This document shows, piece by piece, positions 1-5,880 of a stretch of DNA of 6,648 nt. Position 1 is the stretch's first letter; each line of letters starts with the position of its first letter. Where the stretch lies: positions 1 through 6,648 of the forward strand of contig SLKW01000304.1 of NCBI GenBank assembly GCA_007134405.1. Direction: 5' to 3'. The notes under the pieces were generated by a model. The model did no database searches. It was not told the origin of the DNA and saw only the letters and a program-made list of their open reading frames with translations. Source of the DNA: Paracoccaceae bacterium (GTDB lineage Bacteria; Pseudomonadota; Alphaproteobacteria; Rhodobacterales; Rhodobacteraceae). A program made the translations under genes and the position numbers.

Positions 1-21
1 GGACTCGCGTATGACTCTTTC

Positions 22-55
22 GGGCATTTTGGCAGGATTCGGGCCAAAACCGCCC
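22..55. repeat. Two-part inverted repeat, possible operator or RNA hairpin
   Basis: A perfect 7-base inverted repeat, TTTTGGC (27-33) and GCCAAAA (43-49), is separated by a 9-base spacer. It is flanked by a second matching pair, GGGC (22-25) and GCCC (52-55), offset by a one-versus-two-base bulge. The stretch is more A+T-rich than its surroundings. It lies about 190 bases downstream of the monooxygenase stop codon, so it could be an operator for a gene beyond the left edge or a stem-loop. There is no U-run on either strand, so a classical intrinsic terminator is unlikely. The symmetry is seen directly; the function is unknown. Confidence 0.4.
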
Positions 56-118
56 TTGGGACGCAACGCGCGGTGGGGGGAGGGATGCAACGCCTTGGAG
101 CGGAAAGGGGCGCGCGGG

Positions 119-213
119 GCCGATAAGGCCAGATGCCGGCGCCTGATGAGTCCAGATGCCGCTGGGGCCGGATGCGGGTGCCGGACGAGGCCAGAGGGCA
201 GGGGGCCGGATCG
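119..213. repeat. Degenerate short direct repeats in a non-coding edge region
   Basis: A loosely repeated G+C-rich unit is visible. The clearest two copies start at 119 and 141: their cores, GATAAGGCCAGATGCCG (122-138) and GATGAGTCCAGATGCCG (145-161), match at 15 of 17 positions and share the perfect 10-mer CCAGATGCCG. Weaker related pieces follow at 167-178 (GCCGGATGCGGG), 180-195 (GCCGGACGAGGCCAGA) and 205-213. Spacing is uneven (23, then about 26 and 13 bases), so this is a decayed or low-complexity array, not a clean tandem repeat. No open reading frame is supportable here on either strand. Confidence 0.4.
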
Positions 214-241
214 CCCCGGTCAGGCTAGCCGCGCGGGCGGC

Positions 242-1522
242 TCAGCTTGCCGCGCCGCCGACTCGCACAATCGGGGGGCGGGCGTTCAGCCCCTCGACGT
301 CGAAGCCCGCGATCTGCTTGTAGCTGCGGGCGTGTTCCTCGCGTTCCTCGGCGGTAATGACGGCGTCGATATCGTCGAAGCCGTCGGGCGCGCGGGTTTC
401 GACCAGTTGCATCACCTGCTCGGGCCCGTTGGCGCGGTTCGCCGCGACGATCTTCGCCGTCGCCGGGTTGCGCTCGGATTCGTAGGCGCGCAGGGCCTCG
501 GGCGCGAGGCCGCTTTCGACAAGCCGCGCCGTCAGCACGCGGGCGTCGAGGATCGCCTGGCTCGCGCCGTTCGAGCCGATCGGGTACATCGGATGCGCCG
601 CGTCGCCCAGAAGCGTCACCCGCCCGCGCCCCCAATGGGGCAGGGGGTCGCGGTCGACCATGGGAAATTCGTAGATCGCGCTCGCCGCGCGGATCAGTTC
701 CGGCACGTCGAGCCAGTCGAAGCGCCAGTCCTCGAAGTCGGGCAGGAATTCGGCCGGGTCGCCGGGACGGTTCCAGTCCTCGCGCGGCCAGTCGTGGTCG
801 GGGGCGAATTTCTTTTCCGCGATCCAGTTGATGAGCTGGCGCGGCGCGCCGTCGGGGCCGGGGTCTTCGTGCCCGATCGGGTAGCAGACGAATTTCTGGA
901 ACTCGTGGCCGGCCATGATCATCGACTGGCCGCTCAGGAAGGGTTCGGCCACGGTGACGCCGCGCCAGAGGATCGCACCGTTCCAGATCGGCGGGCCTTC
1001 GTCGGGGAAGAAATGCCGCCGGATGGTCGAATGGATGCCGTCGCAGGCGATGAGCAGATCGCCCGAAGCCGTACCCGCCGCCGCGCCGTGGCGGTCGACA
1101 AGATCGACGGTGACGCCGTCCCCGGTTTCGCGAAACGCCGCGACCTTGCGCCCGGTCACGATGGCCGCGTCGCCCAGCCGCTGCCGCGCGGCGTCGAGCA
1201 GCATCATCTGCAGCCGCCCGCGATGGACCGAGACCTGCGGCCAGCGGTAGCCCGCCGCCAAGCCGCGCTTTTCGGACCAGATGCGCTGGCCGCGCTTGGT
1301 GTAATAGGCCAGTTCCGCCGTCTCGATCCCCAGCCCGACCACGGCGTCGCGCAGGCCGAGTTCGTCGAGTTCGCGCACCGCATGCGGCAGGACATTGATG
1401 CCGACGCCCAGGGGTTGCAGGCGCTCGGACTGTTCGAAGACGCGCACCGGAATGCCCATCTGATGCAGGCTGAGCGCGAAGGTCAGCCCGCCGATCCCGG
1501 CGCCGGCGACAATGACGGTCAT
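242..1522 (-). CDS. PhzS-like FAD-dependent aromatic hydroxylase
   Basis: A 426-residue single-component flavoprotein monooxygenase of the class A (PHBH/salicylate hydroxylase) fold. This family uses FAD, NAD(P)H and O2 to hydroxylate aromatic or N-heteroaromatic rings in the cytoplasm. Visible motifs: the FAD dinucleotide-binding GAGIGG at residues 7-12 with E30 closing the second strand; the DG motif CDGIHSTIR at 160-168; and the GD motif LLGDAAH at 304-310, followed by MYPIGSNGASQAILD. The stretch around 286-326 (PMVDRDPLPHWGRGR onward) closely matches phenazine hydroxylase PhzS of Pseudomonas as I remember it. No phenazine genes are nearby, so this is family resemblance only. An in-frame GTG exists at 1540, but I chose the ATG at 1522 because AAAGGA (1530-1535) sits seven bases upstream and the Rossmann strand then begins at once. 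The gene lies 56 bases after the TRAP receptor gene, with a hairpin between them. The substrate is unknown, probably aromatic. Confidence 0.9.
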   Translation of the reverse strand: MTVIVAGAGIGGLTFALSLHQMGIPVRVFEQSERLQPLGVGINVLPHAVRELDELGLRDAVVGLGIETAELAYYTKRGQRIWSEKRGLAAGYRWPQVSVHRGRLQMMLLDAARQRLGDAAIVTGRKVAAFRETGDGVTVDLVDRHGAAAGTASGDLLIACDGIHSTIRRHFFPDEGPPIWNGAILWRGVTVAEPFLSGQSMIMAGHEFQKFVCYPIGHEDPGPDGAPRQLINWIAEKKFAPDHDWPREDWNRPGDPAEFLPDFEDWRFDWLDVPELIRAASAIYEFPMVDRDPLPHWGRGRVTLLGDAAHPMYPIGSNGASQAILDARVLTARLVESGLAPEALRAYESERNPATAKIVAANRANGPEQVMQLVETRAPDGFDDIDAVITAEEREEHARSYKQIAGFDVEGLNARPPIVRVGGAAS

Positions 1523-1541
1523 GGACTTGTCCTTTCGCACG

Positions 1542-1568
1542 GGTCCGGCGCCGGGAGGGCGCCGGACC
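1542..1568 (-). promoter_or_regulatory. Perfect intercistronic stem-loop
   Basis: GGTCCGGCGCC (1542-1552) and its exact reverse complement GGCGCCGGACC (1558-1568) flank a five-base loop. This gives an 11-bp perfect G+C-rich hairpin that fills most of the gap between the receptor stop codon and the monooxygenase ribosome-binding site. No U-tract follows on the transcribed strand; the sequence runs directly into the AAAGGA site. It therefore looks more like a 3'-end stabiliser or partial attenuator than a full terminator. Such hairpins behind solute-receptor genes are known to let the receptor be made in excess over downstream products. The structure is seen directly; that role here is inferred. 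Confidence 0.65.
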
Positions 1569-1578
1569 GGGCTTTCGC

Positions 1579-2616
1579 TTACTCGAGCTCTTCGTCGATC
1601 ATCGCGGTCAGATCGTCGATCAGCTGCTGACCGTCGATGCCGCGCTCCTCCATCTCGGCAATCCAGTCGTCGACCACCGATTGCGCGGCTTCCTGCCAGC
1701 GCTCCAGTTCCTCGCCCTCGATCTGCACGATGGTGTTCTCGCGCTCGACCGCGACCTCGCGGGCCGGCGCGTCGCCCTCGTCCATGACGCGGCCCACCCA
1801 GCCCGAGGTCTCGTAGCCGGAATTGGCGTCGATCACCTCCTTCAGGTCGTCGGGCAGGTCGTCGTAGCTTTCGCGGTTCATCGCAAACATGAAGAAGGTG
1901 GTGTAGAACGAACGGTCACCGGCGAATTCGGTATGCGTGCCGACCAGTTCGGGGACCCGCAGCGACAGCGTCACCTCCCACGGGATCACGGTGCCCTCGA
2001 TCACGTTGCGCGACAGCGCCTCGGGCACCTGCGGCACCGGCATGCCGACCGGCGTGGCGCCCAGGCGTTCCAGAAGGCGGGTGATCATCCGCGTCGGTCC
2101 GCGCACCGTGCGCCCGTCCAGATCCTCGAGCGATTCCACCGCCGGCGCGCCCATGTGGAAGACGCCGGGGCCGTGCACGTGCAATGCGATCGGGCGGATG
2201 CCTTCCAGTTCCTCGGTCAGGTGTTCCTCGTAGAACCGCCAGGCCGCGCGCGAGGTGGGCTCGGCGCCGGCCGCGATGAAGGGCAGGTCGAAGACCTCGG
2301 CCTTGGGGAAGCGGCCGGGCGTGTAGCCGGCCAGCGTCCAGACGATGTCGACGACGCCATCGGTCACCTGGTCGATCAGCGTCGGCGGGGTGCCGCCCAG
2401 GCTCATGGCGGAATGCACCTCGACCGCGATGCGGCCGTCGGATTCCTCCTCGATCTTCTGGGCCCAGGGGGTGATGAAATTGGCCGGCACCGGCGCGCCG
2501 GGCGGCAGGAAATGGTGGACGCGCAGCGTCACGTCCTGGGCCGAGGCGGGCATCGCGGTCGTCAGCGCGGCGATGCCGCACGCCATCAGCGTTGCGGTCA
2601 CGGATTTCTTCAACAT
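1579..2616 (-). CDS. TRAP transporter periplasmic solute receptor (DctP family)
   Basis: A 345-residue secreted receptor that binds a small organic acid in the periplasm for a tripartite ATP-independent (TRAP) transporter. Residues 1-26 form a Sec signal peptide (KK, hydrophobic core, cleavage at ASA|Q). The mature protein opens with the typical strand LRVHHFLPPG and the WAQKIEEESDGRI helix. The segment 165-190 (DLDGRTVRGPTRMITRLLERLGATPV) contains R172, at the position of the arginine that clamps the ligand carboxylate in this family, and VPEALSRNVIEGTVIPWE follows at 197-214. The length is normal. The ATG is supported by a strong AAGGGAGGA site (2621-2629) four bases upstream. The gene heads its own unit behind a TTGACA promoter and is followed by an aromatic hydroxylase, suggesting but not proving an aromatic ligand. 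No DctQ or DctM membrane partner is in the window. Confidence 0.92.
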   Translation of the reverse strand: MLKKSVTATLMACGIAALTTAMPASAQDVTLRVHHFLPPGAPVPANFITPWAQKIEEESDGRIAVEVHSAMSLGGTPPTLIDQVTDGVVDIVWTLAGYTPGRFPKAEVFDLPFIAAGAEPTSRAAWRFYEEHLTEELEGIRPIALHVHGPGVFHMGAPAVESLEDLDGRTVRGPTRMITRLLERLGATPVGMPVPQVPEALSRNVIEGTVIPWEVTLSLRVPELVGTHTEFAGDRSFYTTFFMFAMNRESYDDLPDDLKEVIDANSGYETSGWVGRVMDEGDAPAREVAVERENTIVQIEGEELERWQEAAQSVVDDWIAEMEERGIDGQQLIDDLTAMIDEELE

Positions 2617-2666
2617 GGTGTCCTCCCTTGCGGCCGGGACAGGTGCCGGCGCATCTCCACCCCGGC

Positions 2667-2695
2667 AGGAAAGGCGCTGGCGGCGGCGGTGTCAA
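2667..2695 (-). promoter_or_regulatory. Candidate sigma-70-type promoter for the receptor-hydroxylase unit
   Basis: On the minus strand a perfect TTGACA (2690-2695) is followed by a 17-base spacer and TTTCCT (2667-2672). The second box matches the TATAAT consensus at only three of six positions. Alphaproteobacterial housekeeping promoters often keep a strong -35 and a weak -10. Transcription would begin near 2660, leaving a leader of roughly 45 bases before the receptor ATG. The location, in the only sizeable gap inside the gene array, supports the call. Confidence 0.5.
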
Positions 2696-2740
2696 GAAGG
2701 GGGTGGGACGCGGCAGGCGCCCCGGCGCGCGCCGCGGGCG

Positions 2741-3763
2741 CTAGATCTGGGCCTGCGCGGTGGGAATGATGGCGGTCTCGATCAGGTCCATGATGGCGCC
2801 GAAATGCCCGGCGCTGCGGGCCGGACGGGTCGGGTCCGAGGTCAGCGCCAGCGTCAGCTCCAGCGAAGGCGCGACGCAGATGACCTGCCCGCCGAAGCCG
2901 CGGGCCAGGATGTAGCGATGGCCGCGGGCGGCGCCCACGAACCAGCCGAGCCCGTAGTCCAGCCCCGAGAAGGGCGAGCGCGTCAGCGGCCGGTGCGTGC
3001 GCTCCACCCAGTTGCGGCTGAGCACCTGCCGGCCGCCCCAGCGGCCGCCCAGCCGGTACATCTCGCCGAAGCGGAGCATGGCCGGGACGCTCAGCGCCAT
3101 TTCGTTGCCGCCCATGAAACGGCCCTGCGGGTCGCGCGTCCAGGGCGGGATGTCGATCCCCAGGGGCTGGCCCAGCCGGCTGCGGGCGAGGCTGAGAAGG
3201 CTTTCGCCCGCCCGTTCGGAGAGGACCGCGCCGAGGATGTGGAAGGAGCCCGTCGAATAGAGCATGCGGCTGCCGGGCTCGGCGATGACGGGCCGGGCAA
3301 GGGCGTTGGCGACCCAGTCGCGGCTGCTGACCCAGGCGCCGTAATTGCCGCCCGAGGTCCGCTCGAGCCCGGCCTGCATGGTCACCAGTTGCGCGACCGT
3401 GATCCCGGCCACCCGGTCATCGGCGCCGCGCGGGATCAGTTGCGGCGCGAGATCGCCCAGCGGCGCGTCGAGGGACGGGATCTCGCCGCGGTCGAGGGCC
3501 GCGCCGGTCAGGGCCGCGACGATCGACTTGGAGACCGACTTGATGGGGACCGCGCGGCCGATGGGCGGGCCGCGGAAGGCCTCGGCCAGGACATCCGTCC
3601 CGGCGAGGCGGATCGCCAGGGCATGAATTTGATCGAGCGCCCTGGCCCTGTCGGCCACCCGTTGCCAGGGGGGCTCCGCCGCGCGCGCGGGAAGCGCCAC
3701 GGAAGCCGCAGCCGCGGACAGGAAAAGCCGGCGCGAGATCCGCGCACCGCGCGGCGCGGTCAT
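2741..3763 (-). CDS. Tat-exported serine hydrolase, beta-lactamase/class C fold
   Basis: A 340-residue hydrolase of the COG1680 (AmpC/family VIII esterase/NylB-like) group. Residues 9-29 form a twin-arginine signal (ISRRLFLSAAAA, then a PARAAE cleavage region), so the folded enzyme is probably exported to the periplasm. Active-site motifs: SVSK at 76-79 (nucleophile S76 and base K79 of SxxK); YST at 169-171 in the YxN position, with threonine instead of asparagine; and GFGGQ at 289-293 in place of the KTG box, as in esterase and amidase members. It is therefore probably not a resistance beta-lactamase; an ester, amide or lactam substrate is more likely, identity unknown. Its ATG overlaps the upstream TGA as ATGA and lacks a convincing ribosome-binding site, pointing to translational coupling with the RibD-like gene. 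It closes the right-hand operon. Confidence 0.88.
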   Translation of the reverse strand: MTAPRGARISRRLFLSAAAASVALPARAAEPPWQRVADRARALDQIHALAIRLAGTDVLAEAFRGPPIGRAVPIKSVSKSIVAALTGAALDRGEIPSLDAPLGDLAPQLIPRGADDRVAGITVAQLVTMQAGLERTSGGNYGAWVSSRDWVANALARPVIAEPGSRMLYSTGSFHILGAVLSERAGESLLSLARSRLGQPLGIDIPPWTRDPQGRFMGGNEMALSVPAMLRFGEMYRLGGRWGGRQVLSRNWVERTHRPLTRSPFSGLDYGLGWFVGAARGHRYILARGFGGQVICVAPSLELTLALTSDPTRPARSAGHFGAIMDLIETAIIPTAQAQI

Positions 3764-4578
3764 TGACCCGCTGCGCTGGCGAGCTGGGTTTCGGCGCAGG
3801 TCGGCACGCGCGCGGCGACGAGCGCGCAGTCGAAGACCACGTCCGAGCCCAACCCGAAGGCCTGCGTATCGGGGCGGATGGCTTGCGACAGCGTCTCGGC
3901 ATAGCTGGTCGTCAGGCCTTGCGGACCGGCGCCGATGATCAAGGGGGCGATGGCGACGTGAAGCCGGGTTAGCAGCCCGGCCTCGAAGAAGCGCGCGATG
4001 GTGATCGAGCCGCCCTCCACCAGCATGGTGCGGATGCCGCGGCTGCGCAGCGTGTCGACGATGACCTCGGGCGCGATCCAGCCGCCGTCGCGCGGCACGC
4101 GGATCACCTCGATCCCCGGAGCGCGCGGGCGGTCGACGGACTGAACGACGATCCGGCGCGCGCCGTTCGACGCCAGAACCGGGGCATCGTCGGGCAACCG
4201 GCCCGCGGGGTCGATGATCACCCGCGCCGGATTGGCGCCCTTCGCCAGGCGCACCGTCAGGCGCGGCCGGTCATGCAGCGCGGTGCGCACGCCAATGACA
4301 ACGGCGTCGACCAATGCGCGCATGCGGTGAAGATGCGCGAGCCCGTCCGGGCCGGAGACGTCGCGGGCGTCGTCGTTTTCGGCGGCGATGCGGCCATCGA
4401 GCGATTGACCGATCTGCGCGACGATCTGCCCGTCCGCGTTTCGGCGCGCGATCGGCGCGTAGAGATCGAGCGCCGCGCGCTCTGCCGCACTCCAGGCGCC
4501 GCAACAGGCGCAGGCCCGACCTTCGCGGATCGCCAAAAGCCGTTCCCAGGCGCGTGCTGTAACCTCGGCCCTATGCAT
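3760..4578 (-). CDS. Stand-alone RibD C-terminal-type pyrimidine reductase
   Basis: A 272-residue protein of the RibD C-terminal/dihydrofolate-reductase-like fold. In riboflavin synthesis this domain reduces the ribosyl side chain of a GTP-derived aminopyrimidine with NADPH. Visible landmarks: GQSLDGRIA at 57-65; the block around 74-111 (VSGPDGLAHLHRMRALVDAVVIGVRTAL, then RPRLTVR); NPARVIIDPAGRLP at 116-129; and MLVEGGSITIARFF at 185-198 followed by LHVAIAPLIIGAG. The N-terminal deaminase half of bifunctional RibD, with its zinc motifs, is absent. Instead there is a leader of about 45 residues with a CACC cluster at 23-26. The frame stays open to 4704, but I chose the ATG at 4578 because AAGGAA (4585-4590) lies six bases upstream and the homology begins soon after. 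The gene overlaps the methyltransferase by 8 bases and the hydrolase by 4. The context suggests a specialised pathway rather than housekeeping riboflavin synthesis. Confidence 0.87.
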   Translation of the reverse strand: MHRAEVTARAWERLLAIREGRACACCGAWSAAERAALDLYAPIARRNADGQIVAQIGQSLDGRIAAENDDARDVSGPDGLAHLHRMRALVDAVVIGVRTALHDRPRLTVRLAKGANPARVIIDPAGRLPDDAPVLASNGARRIVVQSVDRPRAPGIEVIRVPRDGGWIAPEVIVDTLRSRGIRTMLVEGGSITIARFFEAGLLTRLHVAIAPLIIGAGPQGLTTSYAETLSQAIRPDTQAFGLGSDVVFDCALVAARVPTCAETQLASAAGQ

Positions 4579-5431
4579 TCTCGGTTCCTTCCGGTCGTCC
4601 CGACAGGCTTTCATTCGACTTAGCGCCCGCCGCCGGATTGTCACACGCCGAAGGGGGCAGGGCGAGCAGATCGACATGTCCGATGTAACCGCTGGCTTCT
4701 GCAAGCAAATCCAGTCGTTGCGCGAGCCAGGCTTCGGCCGCGGCGCATCCGGCTTCCGCCGCAGCCTCTGCGATACCCGTCATCAATTCGCGCTGCAGGT
4801 CGGCCTGATCCGGCGACAGCCGCCACGGGCTCTCGGCAAGTTTCACCTGAAACCCCGCGTCCTGGAACAGTCGAGCCGCCTCGCGCGCCGCATCGGGGCC
4901 GAGTGCCGGGCCGAACCCCTTGTCGCCGCGCTGATGGCCGTTGAACGCCGCGACGACGTCCAGATCGCGGTCCAGCGCCGGCTCAAAAGTCATCTGACCG
5001 TCATAGGACAGTGCTGCATAGATCGGCAGATCGCGTTCGCGCAGGCGCCCGATCAGGGCGGCAAGCCAGTCGCGCGACACCAGGTCGAACAGGGCCGAGG
5101 CCGTGACCAGGGTCGCATCGTCCAGCGGCAGCGCGTCGATCTGGTTGAGATCGGTGATCTGCGTGCGGACCTGCGCGCCGCCCTCGTCAGCAGCCGCGTC
5201 CAGCAGCGCGGGATCATTGTCGAGCAGGTGCCACCTGGCAGCCGCCGGCAGAAGCCCGTCGAGCGCCCGCCGCGTTGCGCCCGTCCCGGCACCCAGATCG
5301 ACAATCACGGGGGTGGCTGGCTGCAGGGCGCAGGCCCGCTGCGCAAGTCCAGAGTCGCGCGCCGCCCGGTCGGCCGGTTCCCTGAGTGCGAGCCAGTCCG
5401 CCGAAAACCCCATTCGCGCATCTCCGTCCAT
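4571..5431 (-). CDS. Class I SAM-dependent methyltransferase
   Basis: A 286-residue putative methyltransferase with a Rossmann core. SAM-binding motif I is VIVDLGAGTGATRRAL (42-57). The acidic residue after strand 2 is D71 in LLDNDPALLDAA, positioned to bind the SAM ribose. Later motifs are DATLVTASALFDLVSRDWL (105-123) and a GFGPALGPDAA segment (172-182). The opening FSADWLALREPADRAARD (9-26) looks like a family signature. The last 25 or so residues are polar and probably disordered. The ATG at 5431 has AGGAA just upstream; the ATG at 5413, six codons in, is a possible alternative. It starts 35 bases after the PTPS-like gene and overlaps the RibD-like gene by 8 bases. The methyl acceptor cannot be told from the sequence; a small molecule made by its operon partners is inferred. 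Confidence 0.85.
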   Translation of the reverse strand: MDGDARMGFSADWLALREPADRAARDSGLAQRACALQPATPVIVDLGAGTGATRRALDGLLPAAARWHLLDNDPALLDAAADEGGAQVRTQITDLNQIDALPLDDATLVTASALFDLVSRDWLAALIGRLRERDLPIYAALSYDGQMTFEPALDRDLDVVAAFNGHQRGDKGFGPALGPDAAREAARLFQDAGFQVKLAESPWRLSPDQADLQRELMTGIAEAAAEAGCAAAEAWLAQRLDLLAEASGYIGHVDLLALPPSACDNPAAGAKSNESLSGRPEGTENA

Positions 5432-5466
5432 TCGTTCCTGGGCGCAGTCTCTCGATTGCGCCGGGC

Positions 5467-5862
5467 TCAGATGTCTGCCTCGTACCAGGCGCGGGCGACA
5501 TGGCTTTCGTGCAGAGATATGCGGATCCGCTGCACGCGCCCGTCATCGGCAAGCGCGCCGGCTTTCGCCGCGACGGCGAGTCGCGACCAGATCTCGCGGC
5601 AGAGAAATTCAGTGGTGGTGATCTTGCCCGCAAATTCCGGCACCTCGTCGAGATTGCGGTAGCGCAGCGGCTCAAGCGCATCGGCAAGCGCCTTGGTCGC
5701 CAGACCGATGTCGACCACGATCCCGTTTTCGTCGATATCCTTGGAAAAGAACGCCGCATCGACGACGAAGGTGGCGCCGTGCATCTGCTGCGCGGGGCCA
5801 AAGACCGGCGCGGGCAGCGAATGGGCAATCATGATATGGTCGCGGACCTCGACGGCGAACAT
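5467..5862 (-). CDS. 6-pyruvoyl-tetrahydropterin synthase/QueD-fold protein lacking canonical catalytic residues
   Basis: A 131-residue protein of T-fold PTPS/QueD size. Recognisable features are AHSL (H14, first zinc ligand), MHG (H28, second zinc ligand), GIVVDIG (47-53, matching the GWIIDF strand of QueD), TTTEFLCREIW (82-92, matching PTSEVLAKWIW), and E119 near the C-terminus in the substrate-anchoring glutamate position. Compared with E. coli QueD recalled from memory, the third zinc histidine of HGH is A30, the catalytic cysteine four residues before the second histidine is A24, and the Asp-His pair of LDH is R67-Y68. The usual PTPS or carboxytetrahydropterin synthase chemistry is therefore doubtful. 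H118 and H121 flank E119 and might serve instead. The start is secure: GGGAGGTG lies just before the ATG. It sits 18 bases after the dehydrogenase gene. Confidence 0.85.
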   Translation of the reverse strand: MFAVEVRDHIMIAHSLPAPVFGPAQQMHGATFVVDAAFFSKDIDENGIVVDIGLATKALADALEPLRYRNLDEVPEFAGKITTTEFLCREIWSRLAVAAKAGALADDGRVQRIRISLHESHVARAWYEADI

Positions 5863-5880
5863 GCGCGCACCTCCCTGGCT

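Noticed and set aside
1..27. Possible minus-strand gene start (ATG at 27, reading MPERVIRES to the edge)
   Set aside because: There is no ribosome-binding site upstream, only nine codons are visible, and the ATG overlaps the inverted repeat.
202..217. Possible terminator hairpin GGGGC/GCCCC after the monooxygenase
   Set aside because: The stem is only 5 bp and no U-tract follows on the minus strand. Such short pairings are common by chance in this base composition.
1523..1540. GTG start for the monooxygenase giving six extra residues
   Set aside because: The codons overlap the AAAGGA ribosome-binding site that serves the ATG at 1522, and the extra residues precede the first Rossmann strand without need.
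11..1630. Long plus-strand open frame of 539 codons
   Set aside because: It is antisense to the monooxygenase gene, which has clear FAD-binding motifs. The plus-strand translation is arginine- and alanine-rich with no recognisable domain, as expected from a GC-rich shadow frame.
2716..2733. GC-rich hairpin GGCGC/GCGCC just after the serine hydrolase stop codon
   Set aside because: The stem is short, several alternative pairings exist in the same CG-alternating run, and there is no U-tract. It could contribute to termination, but I cannot support the call.
2741..3763. Beta-lactam resistance gene
   Set aside because: The fold and SxxK motif are shared with beta-lactamases, but the YST and GFGGQ motifs differ from the YxN and KTG boxes of true class C enzymes. 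The biosynthetic context also favours an esterase or amidase role.
1681..3766. Long plus-strand open frames opposite the TRAP receptor and hydrolase genes
   Set aside because: They are compositionally biased shadows with no recognisable domain. The minus strand carries signal peptides and family motifs in the same stretch.
4579..4704. N-terminal extension of the RibD-like protein by 42 residues
   Set aside because: The extension lies wholly inside the methyltransferase gene and its sequence looks like a shadow translation. The ATG at 4578 has a good AAGGAA site at the right distance.
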